Below are positions 21,401 through 34,106 of a stretch of DNA of 64,000 nucleotides, in pieces (the stretch's first letter is position 1; each line of letters opens with the position of its first letter). This stretch comes from Lolium rigidum (lineage: Eukaryota > Streptophyta > Magnoliopsida > Poales > Poaceae): positions 263,630,736 to 263,694,735 of the forward strand of contig NC_061508.1 in assembly GCF_022539505.1 (NCBI RefSeq), read 5' to 3'. The notes under the pieces are model-generated. The model had not been told where the DNA came from. It did not search any database and saw only the letters and a list, made by a program, of their open reading frames with translations. Position numbers and translations under genes: made by a program.

Positions 21401-24400
21401 TCATATTTTTCTGAGTTTAAATGAATTTTATACAATTTTGCAAAGTTTCAGTGATTTTCTGGAATTTGAAATAAAGCAAAATGCTAAATGTACCGGTTCA
21501 TACCTAGCCACTGTGACTGACGAGTGGGGCCGTTGACTAGGTCAAAAAGTTCATCGGGTCCCACTGCCACGTCGACATCACCGGCGGCTTGACGCCGGCG
21601 AGTCAGAGCGCGACGGCGACGCCGATTTTAGGCTCCCCGGGATGCGCGGCTAGTACTAATCGATTCCCCTTGCTATACTGAGCCCGACGGTGGTGACGGT
21701 TTACCGAGAAACTCACCGGAGCAACTCCGACGAGCATCTCTGCGGCGGCGGGCTCCGGCCAAAATGCTAGAATAGGCTACAGATGAGGAGGCGATGCAAA
21801 ATAGGGGTCCATGGATGCGCAATCTCACCCTGGACACGATGGTGTGGTCGGCGATGTCGATTATCGAGGGAGACGGCGAGGAATTCGCCATTACCGGCGA
21901 TATGCTGCAGAAGGGATCGGCGAAATTCGTCGGCTTGAGGAAGATCCAGCACGATTCCTTCCTCCCGGATGCTTTACGGCGCCGGGCGCTTCTCCTCGAC
22001 CACGCGCCAGAGGCTGGGGTGGCCTGTACCGCCGTGTTCTTCCTCGGCTCCGGCGTACTGGCACGGATGGAATTGAGAGCTAGAGAGGGATAGAGAAGAT
22101 CTGGAGGAGTGGATGAGATCAAGAAGTGCTCGGCGGTGCTTTTACCCCTATTTATAAGCCAAGGGGAGCACGGAGGCTGCGACACGACGACGACGATGGT
22201 GAAGAGGTGGCGGTCTCTGGAAGATGGTCTGGCGAAGATCTTTTCTCTCCCGCGGATAGACTCGGACGCGAAACGATTAGGGTGACGTTCTGGAACCTTC
22301 TGCGACGTCCGGGCATCCTTATCGTCGACGAGAGCGGTGTCTACTGGCGATGCCGCGCTGTCGACGCCGGAGAAGAAGACGACGCAGCCTATTCTCTTCG
22401 CACGATTCTTGACGCACGCGAAACGGTATTTGGTTTGGGCTGGGCTGCTCCTGGTCCTTTGCTGGGCTAGGTTGGTGGGCTGCGTTGTTGGGCTCAGCCG
22501 AACAGGTAAGCCCCTCTTTCTCCTCTTTTCTTTTCCATTTTCTTTTCTATTTTTATTTCCTGGTTTCTATTTGTTATTTGTATTCAAATTTGAATTCTGT
22601 TTTATTTTGCAGGTTCTAGAATATTTGAATATCAAAACAATTTGATAATGCCATCTACTGTATTGCTTTATTTTCAAACAACTATTATATAATTGATTTA
22701 TTTTGTGTTCTTATGAGACACAATTCAAGTTTTTAAATAGATATGATTTTAGGGTTTATCTCAATTGCTTTGTTAATTAAAGAATTAAATTTGTTTTAAT
22801 TGATTTGAAATTTAGAACATGTGCATGGTGAACACATGATTAGGGTTTGCTAGTACTTAGCAATATTAATGGTTCACATATATTTTGATTATGGCTAAGG
22901 TTTAACAAATGGTATAGGGTATGGAATTGGTTCATGATTTTATGTGGAGAATTATTCCTAAGGTTTTAAGAAGATGGTTAAGAAAGTTCTATAATCACTA
23001 ATCTGGTTTTAGTAAACTTTAGCTTGAACTAATTAACATGAATCCTATGTTTATAATTAGCAATGCATTTTCTAATGATGGTTTAATTTATAGAACACTA
23101 CTTCATTTGGTCTACTAGGATGGAAAGGTAGGGTTTAATATTTTATGTGAAGTGATTCCTATGTGAAAGGTTTAGGGTTTTGGTGATGCTTCACTAATTG
23201 AAGTATTAAATAGGCATGAGGCATGGCAGGGTTATAATTATAATCCAAAGTAATCCATAGGTTGGAATTCACATGTAGTTTAGGGTTTAAGTTGTGATCA
23301 CCAATATGATACACAACTAGAATTAGGGTATGGCATAAGCTTTGGTTATGTTTTACTAATGGGACATGGCTCTCACCTCCAAGATTAAAGGTTGGTTTGA
23401 ACAAGTAGAATTTAATACTACTCTAATATTCTCTAGGGTTTAAAGTAAGTGGTAATAAGAATGTGTTGAGTTTATAATTAATACCAAGTTGTGATGATTA
23501 TGGAATTGGTTTCCTAAAGTATTGCTATTGGAATAGGATTCTCACCTCCAAGATCAAATATTGACTTGAATAACTAGGTTTAGTACTTCTCTAATATGCT
23601 TGTATGAACATGGCTATGGTTAGTATTATAACTTCTCTCACTTGTCAATGTCTTGGAATAGCCTAAGGTCTTACTTAAGAGATGATGATATGATCCTCTA
23701 AATATATGGTTTGCCTAGGAATTCTACCTTGGTATTCTTTTGTAGCTTGTTCTTCAGAAATCTGATAAACCCGCATCTTGTGGTATGCCTCCACCTCCTA
23801 GCTTCTTCATCTTGATCCTAGCTAATGCACATGGAGTGGCTCTATGTGTGTGTTCCCATGTATCATGGTATTTGATGAGCAAATGGATGAAGGGTGTGGC
23901 TCTATTTATAGGCTTGGGCAAGCTCTAGTATCATGACACATAGGTGGTGACTCTTGTGTTGGTTTGATGAGTAAGGTGCTTGGTTGTCATGCCCTCATCC
24001 ATAGCAATCCTTTGAGCATGAGGTGGCAAAGCTTGGAAAGCAAGTCATGTAGATATTTTCATCCCACATGGCAAGATCATTATCCTCTCATATGATTTAT
24101 TCTTGGATAGCCAAGTGGCATTTGTCACTAGATATCTTGTGCATGGTTTTATTATTGTTGATGAGTCACTATATTATATTTGATTGGATTTATATTATAA
24201 TATTGGTGAAAAGGTCAAAGTTGAGGGTTATTCCTCAAATTTGGATAGTTGGATTTGATTTCACCAAGGCATGGTCATATGAGTTTCAAAATACTCATAG
24301 TTAGTTTGATTCAAATCGTTTGAACTATAATTCGTAATGTAAATGGATTTAGTTTTATGATATTCCATGTATTTAATAAGTTATGATTTAAACAAGAATG

Positions 24401-24784
24401 TGTGGCTTTTATGCACTTTAGACCCTGTGGTTTAACTTATTTATAAGTGAATTAATTTACACACAAAGGTAGTTGCTAACTTTTAAGTGTTAATAAGTTA
24501 GGGTTTGATTCTTAAAGAATGTGTTGTTGTAAATCTAATTCCATTTGATCTAATCCATAGATCAAATCATCTCTACCCAAAACAAGGTTTTAGCAAAGAT
24601 CACAGTGAAGTTTATAGCGCTTGACTTGATGATCTACTTCAATTCCAAGCAAGTCAAGTGAAACTTCGGCTATCGTGGTAAGTTTTATTTGAAAGCGCGA
24701 AAATCCCCCGGATTTTCTATGCATGAATGCAATGCACACTTTGGTGTTCTCTCATTTTATTGCCTCTAAACCTGGGATATTACA
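18422..24784 (-). repeat. LARD 3' LTR (6363 bp)
   Basis: Direct copy of 27731-34101. On the minus strand it begins TGTAATATCCC and ends GGTCATCACA. The body is mostly AT-rich with many agggttt words and one GC-rich island (about 21480-22500) that contains the promoter. Two identical 8-bp-stem inverted repeats, ttcaaaag/cttttgaa, occur at 20176-20196 and 20270-20290. Confidence 0.93.
22148..22158 (-). promoter_or_regulatory. LARD 3' LTR TATA box
   Basis: The minus strand reads cttataaatag, followed within 30 to 60 nt by a C/T-rich leader and a GC-rich segment. It is an excellent plant TATA box. The matching site in the 5' LTR is at 31454-31464. Confidence 0.65.
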
Positions 24785-24796
24785 GCCTCTCCCCTT
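24785..24796 (-). promoter_or_regulatory. LARD polypurine tract
   Basis: The minus strand reads aaggggagaggc immediately before the LTR start TGTAATATC. Confidence 0.75.
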
Positions 24797-27715
24797 AAAC
24801 CGAACTTCGTCCCGAAGTTCGAACGCTCTCATGTTTCGGAACGTGGAACTGACTTGAACAGATCACCATCCTTCAACTCCATGGTGATCATACTAGATAT
24901 AGTAAAATATATCCTTTGTCCAGATCCTTCCTGGAGTTTTCTGATGTCTGGTACTAATATTTTCTTCAATTCTATGATTTCTTCCAACACTCTAAGCTTA
25001 TAGGCTTACTATCCAAAAATTCTTGGATTAAGACATCTTATTGTGTTAATGGACTTTACTAATGGCTATGGTGACATCTTCCTATTGAGGTACTTAAAAC
25101 TTGGTTCTACCAGCTGCGGTAATCCAGCTGCGATGTAATATGGCACTATGGTGTACCAGCTGCGATGTCCAAACCTAATTTTAAAGGATTTGTTTAGAGT
25201 AAGGTATTGTTTTCCCTTACTACCATAACTAAAGTAATGGTACTTGGTAAGGTATTTACAATAGGCATGGTCCTGGTTGTTTAGTCATACGAATGGATTA
25301 GACTCATTTAGTCCATCCAATCATGGCTTCTAGTTTGTACTAGTTATCTTCCTTTTGGTTACTTTAGGTTCCATGAAAGGAATCTTTCTAATAGGCTTAT
25401 GTTTTGGTATGGTCCAACTCCTTCGGTCTTAAGCCTTCTTAAGCTTCGATTGTCCTTTGACATCTACTTCCTCTAACTTCATTATCTAATACTTACTTAA
25501 GTTCTCCTGGTTTCGAGTAATTACAATTAACCACTCAAGTTAAGGTCTAACCCTTACTTCTTCGAGATATGAACCTCGGCTTCTGGTCTGACAATCTCCT
25601 GAGAGTACTTTTATATGGGTACTTCCCAACAACCTTATAAAAATAAGATCGGGCTTCCTCTCAGTTCAGACCTTTTTCTCCGTCTATCACACTACAAACC
25701 ATAACTTAATACTTCTCCTTCAGCCTTCCTCTCCCCCTTGGAGTTTACTAATGATCTTCAAACTTACTTCTAATCATTAAACTCCAAGGGTTAGAAGATT
25801 AGTCTTGGTTTGGCTTATATTCTAAAGTCTCACGAAGAATTATTTGTGGTGTATCCACACAATTGTGGGTATCCATTGTGAATCCTCCAATTAAATATTT
25901 ACCAGCTACGGAATACCAGCTGTAAAATACTAGCTGCGGAATTCCCCCTTTCTTTTAGGGTAAAGAAATGTTCAGGCTGTGGGCTATCTGGTACCAAGTG
26001 CACGGACTACCTAGTACCAGATGTGGCTTATTGGATACCAGCTGTAGCTATGCTATGGTTCTAGTCAACATCTACTTACCAGTTGTGGCTACTTACATAG
26101 TTTTAGTTAAGATGTACCTCACTTCACATACTTGCTCTTCATGATTATCCTATATCAGCTGCGGCCTTATTATACCAGCTGCGACTTCACTTGTCTATTT
26201 TCCTTCTTCTAGGGTTTGTTTTGCAGGATAACCACTTGTTGACACTATGAAAATAGTATTATAAGTGACTTCACTTGCATTCCCTACTTCCATAAGGAAT
26301 ATGGCTCCGCTTCTACTGCTCCATATTCACTATTTTTCTCACTTCCATGATACTTCCATGTTGAAGTACACCTTGATTGAGGATAAAAGTGAGTTTTGAT
26401 TGGTCCTTCCTTTAGAGTATTGTGGTTGCTTCCCACAATTTTACTTCCTTCTTTAAGTGAACCATCATCTTGACTTCCAAATCTTCGATTTCGTCACTCC
26501 CTCACACGAATACCTTTACCCTCTAGACCTATAACATCAAGTAAGAGCTTGATATTGCAACATGCATTTGCATATCAAAGTCAAACTTCATGTATGGATC
26601 TAGTCAATCAATGAAGATTCAAGAAAATCCAAGAAAATCCAGCTTTGTGTTTATAATACACATCCTTACATGCCTGAATATAATAATTGGGTAAGACATC
26701 CCTAAACATCAGGTTCAGATGTGTAGTATATAACACCATATAAGATAGGTTTAGGTCATGATACTTAGCACAATACGTGAATTTCTACTATTTGTCTCAA
26801 CATTTATCTTAATTGCACAATTGCAATCAAGTAAACTCGAGAAATATGGCCTGGAATAATTGAAGTTAACCTAGTTTTCTTTGGAAGTACTAACAAAATG
26901 GTATACCGTATATATGTGCGATTGAGGACTACTTCCTATAATACAATTAGTTCTAACATGTCTACTCTAAACACATGATTGTTTGGAATATACCAACTAT
27001 AACTCTAGGATTTCTCTATGTGATATGTTCTAAATAAGCCTTCTTTAAATTAAGGACTATGGATCTAACATACTTGGTACAGCTTATTAGGATTTTAAGG
27101 CCTAAGCTTTCGAACTATTCCCTAAATCCTACTCCTTATCATTCTTTTGTTATCGTACCGATGATGTTCTACTCCATCATACCATGATTCTCAAGTGAAT
27201 CATATATGAGTACCTAGTTTATTATTGAAAGTAGACTCATGTAACTCCTATCACTCTTCCTTACCTCCTATGATTGACTCATCATAGACATATACTACCT
27301 TATATAACTTATCTCCTTTAGTTATCATCAGGTATTTGACATTTTAAATGACTCCTACATAACCATAACTAGCATTGGTATACTTCTTCCAATAGGATAT
27401 CTTCCTTATGGTTGTATCCTCTCTTTGGACTACCATGTATTGTATACCAACCGTGGTCTACTACCACCCATTATCTTAAGCTTCAATGGTGTTCTAGTTA
27501 TTTGGAATGAAGCAAGATAACTAACTAAATTTACTTAAGAAAATAGATAAGAAAGATTGACTCAAGTGTGTCGGGATTATTCTCAAGTGAATACCCATCT
27601 CAAGTCAAAAGAATAATTGGTTTAGCATAGTTGGCTTAGCTAGAACACTTCCTATAGACACTACCAAACCTATAGGTCTCCTTTAAAGGGTTTTAATCCT
27701 AGGGTCAAAGCATTT

Positions 27716-27727
27716 GCTCCGATACCA
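27716..27727 (-). promoter_or_regulatory. LARD primer-binding site
   Basis: The minus strand reads tggtatcggagc, one base from the common plant initiator-tRNA-Met primer site tggtatcagagc, separated by a few bases from the 5' LTR end. Confidence 0.8.
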
Positions 27728-27730
27728 GCT

Positions 27731-30700
27731 CGTGATGACCCAACTGTACCACCGCATGGTGTAGTACACAAGTCGTTGACATAACACAAGTGAAACACCG
27801 TTCCACCCATATTACATCTCTCAGAGTGGTACAACAGAAACATATGCGAGTCCAAGGTATGTCTATAGAAGTACACACGAACAGTTTACATAAGATCCAC
27901 ACACCCTCCTACTTTACAGGTGAGGTAAAACTTCAAATAAAGCTCCGTAAGAACGACTCGTAATCTATCTTATTGCTAGCTTAAGTTCAAGTGCTACTTG
28001 GCTTGCTATAGAAATCTAGCTACTTAGGTGCTAGGATTAGGAAAGATTCCCTTCTATTACTAGTCTAGGTTTCCATTATAACCGATGCAGAAGTTGACTT
28101 CATTGACTTCTTTGAATGGATTCTTCATCTTGTTGCAGTTGACTCCTTTGTCTTCGAGTTCCACGGTAGTTTCTCCTTCGGTGCATTGCTCTAAGAAGGG
28201 GGTTCAAACGAGATAGAATGAGTACGAGCGTACTCAGCAAGTTCATATTAGGAAATATGTGTATCATGCACTAGCTACAGCCATAGACCAGAAAGTCATA
28301 GGCCAATGCAAGTTTTCATAAACATTTCTTCAAAAGGTTTATTTTATTCTGAAAACTATGCCCGTCAGTCTTCACAGGTTGACCAGAACTTCGTGGAGTT
28401 CCTTTCTCGCCGCGTTCGCAGCTCCCTTCCCGGAACAGGGAGTGACAATCACAATTCAGTATCCTCTCGCGGAGGTGCGTTACTTTTCCCATAAGAGAAC
28501 TTATCCTTGTTGCCAACCGAGTAGCATGCTCGTCCACACTTCCTTTGGTGTGAGGCCAGGTGTAAGATCCAAGCCCACACCGCCTTCTCCGCGACCGCAA
28601 ACCCACCCTTTTGTCCGACCCTACACCTCCGGTAGACTTCCCCGATAATACGGCTTTACTCATGGTGTACTCCGGACAATCCTTCATAGATCGGAAGAGA
28701 TTAACATCACCAATGGATGGGGATTTAAAAGGATTTCCCAACCTATTGCGGCAGTGCCTCCAAGCACCCCACCGTCTCTCCGATCCGTTGGCGTGCGTAA
28801 GGGAAAAGATACGGCTGGCTTCCCTGCAGCCATTATAGATCTCATGGTCAACGCGGTTTGTACGGCGCTAGAATCACCGGACGGCATTGGTAATTAATCC
28901 TAGGGTGATATAACCCATTGCAATGGAACCTCCACCATATCAACACATACCATGGTTCCATTGCCCACCACATAGTCATATTCATAATTGTAAAATAATA
29001 CTTTGCTTTTCAATGCATGAGTGATAAGTATAGTACTTTGCATATAATTTGATAAAAATAATCAAATGACATGAGCAAGCGATGAACTTGCCTTTCTTGA
29101 CTGCAAGATTATGCAGGCAAAAGCTTCGATACGTGATAACTCCAAATTCCGAAATACCATCATCGTCCGGTAAGGACAATGTTTAAAGAACTGGCAAAGA
29201 TGCTATAATGCATAGTATGAGATGCAATCGCCCCGAGCGTAAGCTAACCTTGATGATTTAAGATATGTGAGTTGTAAAGATTTCTTTAGGGTTGGTTGCA
29301 CTTTTAGAATGGTTCTCAAACAAGGTTCTTATTAGGGTTTGGTTATATTAGCATCATAATCAAGTGATATAAGACATCATAACAATCATACACATAAAGA
29401 ATAGTAGTGGAATAATATGTGAAGAACAGTTGTCAATTTTAAGTTCTACAGGACATGGTTGATGATTACTTATACTATACTTCAAAAGAATAACTTTTGA
29501 AGAACATGTTGTTTAAGAAATAAGAAGTATTTCAAAGAAGGATTAGGCTTCTAAGGTTTGATTGACATTTGTACTTCAAAAGAATAACTTTTGAAGAACA
29601 GGTTAAATAGGAATATGAACTATTATATATAGGTGCTATGGCTTCTAGGGTTTACTAATGGGTTCATTTAGTTTTCTAATAAAATCAGTTGGGTTCTATA
29701 AGTGGAATGGGTTTATTTGTAGCAAGTATTGGTAGGGTTATTACCATGGTTTCTTCTAAGCCTCATATCAAAGGATGGTTCTTAAGATGGTTCCATAGGT
29801 TTGCTATTAGGTTTACTATGGCTTCATATTTGCTTTACCAAATAATCTCTAATGGGTTCTAAGCTAAGTGGTTTATCATTTCCTAAGTAAGGTTTAGTTG
29901 GATAAGAACATGTGATGTGATTTGCTACACAAGGTTGATACTAGGATTTATCATCATGGTTTAACTAGGGTTTGATGGTTGAGGTTGATTCTAATGGTAT
30001 GATATGTAGGATTAATGATCAATGGTGCTAACATGTGGTAATAAGCTAGGGTTTATACCTAAGTGATACTAGTGAATCATATAGGTTTTAATTGAGAATA
30101 GGAACATGAAATGATAATCTCATGTAACTTGGTTTATGCTAATGGATCATAAGCATGTATTCATTGGTTTCTTATTAGGGTTCTATAGGGATATGTGAAT
30201 CTTATATGATCTCATATGACATATAACTAGGGTTTTAGAGTTGGTTCTAAGGTGGAATGATCACATGAAATAATGGGATCCAGATTCTAACTTATAATAA
30301 AACTAGGGTTTCTAAATTATGATCTAATTCTTAAAGTAATACTTGGTACTAGAATTAATGTGATTAAGTACTTGGAATAAAGTTATTAATAATTTTAACA
30401 TGCTATTAATTTTTAGAGGGTTTAAGAATTAAAATAATTACTAGTTAGGGTTTATGAATTACCACTAATATTTAAGTTAATGCAAATATGATAAAGGAAA
30501 TTAATCTTAACATTTTAATTAGTTACTGAATAGTTAAAATTTAATTTTGAAGTTTCACTAATTATTGAATTTCAAATTGTATTTAAACAAATGGAATGGC
30601 ATAATTAATAAGGTTAAAAATAAGTGAATTTTTATTTTGACACACATTTTTGTTTTATATTTTATTTGAATAGAGTTTATTTTTGTGAGCATTTTGATAT

Positions 30701-33700
30701 ATTATTCATATTTTTCTGAGTTTAAATGAATTTTATACAATTTTGCAAAGTTTCGATGATTTTCTCGGAATTTGAAATAAAGCAAAATGCTAAATGTACC
30801 GGTTCATACCTAGCCACTGTGACTGACGAGTGGGGCCGTTGACTAGGTCAAAAAGTTCATCGGGTCCCACTGCCACGTCGACATCACCGGCGGCTTGACG
30901 CCGGCGAGTCAGAGCGCGACGGCGACGCCGATTTTAGGCTCCCCGGGATGCGCGGCTAGTACTAATCGATTCCCCTTGCTATACTGAGCCCGACGGTGGT
31001 GACGGTTTACCGAGAAACTCACCGGAGCAACTCCGACGAGCATCTCGCGGCGGCGGGCTCCGGCCAAAATGCTAGAATAGGCTACAGATGAGGAGGCGAT
31101 GCAAAATAGGGGTCCATGGATGCGCAATCTCACCCTGGACACGATGGTGTGGTCGGCGATGTCGATTATCGAGGGAGACGGCGAGGAATTCGCCATTACC
31201 GGCGATATGCTGCAGAAGGGATCGGCGAAATTCGTCGGCTTGAGGAAGATCCAGCACGATTCCTTCCTCCCAGATGCTTTACGGCGCCAGGCGCTTCTCC
31301 TCGACCACGCGCCAGAGGCTGGGGTGGCCTGTACCGCCGTGTTCTTCCTCGGCTCCGGCGTACTGGGCACGGATGGAATTGAGAGCTAGAGAGGGATAGA
31401 GAAGATCTGGAGGAGTGGATGAGATCAAGAAGTGCTCGGCGGTGCTTTTACCCCTATTTATAAGCCAAGGGGAGCACGGAGGCTGCGACACGACGACGAC
31501 GATGGTGAAGAGGTGGCGGTCTCTGGAAGATGGTCTGGCGAAGATCTTTTCTCTCCCGCGGATAGACTCGGACGCGAAACGATTAGGGTGACGTTCTGGA
31601 ACCTTCTGCGACATCCGGGCATCCTTATCGTCGACGAGAGCGGTGTCTACTGGCGATGCCGCGCTGTCGACGCCGGAGAAGAAGACGACGCAGTCTATTC
31701 TCTTCGCACGATTCTTGACGCACGCGAAACGGTATTTGGTTTGGGCTGGGCTGCTCCTGGTCCTTTGCTGGGCTAGGTTGGTGGGCTGCGTTGTTGGGCT
31801 CAGCCGAACAGGTAAGCCAGGTAAGCCCCTCTTTCTCCTCTTTTCTTTTCCATTTTCTTTTCTGTTTTTATTTCCTGGTTTCTATTTGTTATTTGTATTC
31901 AAATTTGAATTTCGTTTTATTTTGCGGTGTTCTAGAATATTTGAATATCAAAACAATTTGATAATGCCATCTACTGTATTGCTTTATTTTCAAACAACTA
32001 TTATATAATTGATTTATTTTGTGTTCTTATGAGACACAATTCAAGTTTTTAAATAGATATGATTTTAGGGTTTATCTCAATTGCTTTGTTAATTAAAGAA
32101 TTAAATTTGTTTTAATTGATTTGAAATTTAGAACATGTGCATGGTGAACACATGATTAGGGTTTGCTAGTACTTAGCAATATTAATGGTTCACATATATT
32201 TTGATTATGGCTAAGGTTTAACAAATGGTATAGGGTATGGAATTGGTTCATGATTTTATGTGGAGAATTATTCCTAAGGTTTTAAGAAGATGGTTAAGAA
32301 AGTTCTATAATCACTAATCTGGTTTTAGTAAACTTTAGCTTGAACTAATTAACATGAATCCTATGTTTATAATTAGCAATGCATTTTCTAATGATGGTTT
32401 AATTTATAGAACACTACTTCATTTGGTCTACTAGGATGGAAAGGTAGGGTTTAATATTTTATGTGAAGTGATTCCTATGTGAAAGGTTTAGGGTTTTGGT
32501 GATGCTTCACTAATTGAAGTATTAAATAGGCATGAGGCATGGCAGGGTTATAATTATAATCCAAAGTAATCCATAGGTTGGAATTCACATGTAGTTTAGG
32601 GTTTAAGTTGTGATCACCAATATGATACACAACTAGAATTAGGGTATGGCATAAGCTTTGGTTATGTTTTACTAATGGGACATGGCTCTCACCTCCAAGA
32701 TTAAAGGTTGGTTTGAACAAGTAGAATTTAATACTACTCTAATATTCTCTAGGGTTTAAAGTAAGTGGTAATAAGAATGTGTTGAGTTTATAATTAATAC
32801 CAAGTTGTGATGATTATGGAATTGGTTTCCTAAAGTATTGCTATTGGAATAGGATTCTCACCTCCAAGATCAAATATTGACTTGAATAACTAGGTTTAGT
32901 ACTTCTCTAATATGCTTGTATGAACATGGCTATGGTTAGTATTATAACTTCTCTCACTTGTCAATGTCTTGGAATAGCCTAAGGTCTTACTTAAGAGATG
33001 ATGATATGATCCTCTAAATATATGGTTTGCCTAGGAATTCTACCTTGGTATTCTTTTGTAGCTTGTTCTTCAGGAAATCTGATAAACCTGCATCTTGTGG
33101 TATGCCTCCACCTCCTAGCTTCTTCATCTTGATCCTAGCTAATGCACATGGAGTGGCTCTATGTGTGTGTTCCCATGTATCATGGTATTTGATGAGCAAA
33201 TGGATGAAGGGTGTGGCTCTATTTATAGGCTTGGGCAAGCTCTAGTATCATGACACATAGGTGGTGACTCTTGTGTTGGTTTGATGAGTAAGGTGCTTGG
33301 TTGTCATGCCCTCATCCATAGCAATCCTTTGAGCATGAGGTGGCAAAGCTTGGAAAGCAAGTCATGTAGATATTTTCATCCCACATGGCAAGATCATTAT
33401 CCTCTCATATGATTTATTCTTGGATAGCCAAGTGGCATTTGTCACTAGATATCTTGTGCATGGTTTTATTATTGTTGATGAGTCACTATATTATATTTGA
33501 TTGGATTTATATTATAATATTGGTGAAAAGGTCAAAGTTGAGGGTTATTCCTCAAATTTGGATAGTTGGATTTGATTTCACCAAGGCATGGTCATATGAG
33601 TTTCAAAATACTCATAGTTAGTTTGATTCAAATCGTTTGAACTATAATTCGTAATGTAAATGGATTTAGTTTTATGATATTCCATGTATTTAATAAGTTA

Positions 33701-34101
33701 TGATTTAAACAAGAATGTGTGGCTTTTATGCACTTTAGACCCCGTGGTTTAACTTATTTATAAGTGAATTAATTTACACACAAAGGTAGTTGCTAACTTT
33801 TAAGTGTTAATAAGTTAGGGTTTGATTCTTAAAGAATGTGTTGTTGTAAATCTAATTCCATTTGATCTAATCCATAGATCAAATCATCTCTACCCAAAAC
33901 AAGGTTTTAGCAAAGATCACAATGAAGTTTATAGCGCTTGACTTGATGATCTACTTCAATTCCAACAAGTCAAGTGAAACTTCGATTCATCGTGGTAAGT
34001 TTTATTTGAAAGCGCGAAAATCCCCCGGATTTTCTATGCATGAATGCAATGCACACTTTGGTGTTCTCTCATTTTATTGCCTCTAAACCTGGGATATTAC
34101 A
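27731..34101 (-). repeat. LARD 5' LTR (6371 bp)
   Basis: Copy of the left LTR. The expected terminal A on the minus strand is G (27731 is c where the other LTR has t). Visible differences from the left LTR include a repeated aggtaagcc at about 31810-31826, one-base indels (e.g. near 31367 against 22061) and a cluster of changes near 28405-28450 against 19096-19140. Confidence 0.93.
31454..31464 (-). promoter_or_regulatory. LARD 5' LTR TATA box
   Basis: The minus strand reads cttataaatag. Its position in the upstream LTR makes it the presumed driver of the LARD transcript. Confidence 0.65.
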
Positions 34102-34106
34102 AGAGG

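Larger units (their letters stand above)
24785..27730 (-). other. LARD internal domain, non-coding
   Basis: 2.95 kb without any long ORF on either strand. A short word related to accagctgcgg recurs near 25108, 25124, 25155, 25903, 25917, 25930, 26037, 26080, 26156 and 26175. In LARDs the core is thought to act as packaging and priming RNA; that role here is inference. No protein domain was seen. Confidence 0.75.
18422..34101 (-). mobile_element. LARD: giant-LTR non-autonomous retrotransposon
   Basis: Perfect TSD agagg at 18417-18421 and 34102-34106. Two LTRs of 6363 and 6371 bp flank a 2946-bp core. Minus orientation is shown by the primer-binding site next to the right LTR and the polypurine tract next to the left LTR. 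There is no gag or pol coding sequence. Long LTRs around a short, non-coding core define LARDs, described from barley and relatives; their replication proteins come from other elements. The LTRs differ only by scattered substitutions and small indels, so insertion was recent compared with the surrounding gypsy. Confidence 0.92.

Noticed and set aside
21673..22185. 170-codon minus-strand frame just after the LARD TATA box
   Set aside because: The matching region in the other LTR (30909-31614) is split into different frames by a one-base indel, so there is no coding constraint; composition is that of GC-rich leader sequence.
21794..22470. Plus-strand frames in the GC island of the LARD LTR
   Set aside because: They overlap frames on the opposite strand, lack motifs, and the real transcription signals (TATA, PBS, PPT) point the other way.
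28358..28838. Plus-strand frames in the LARD 5' LTR
   Set aside because: Not conserved in frame in the 3' LTR copy (19006-19580).
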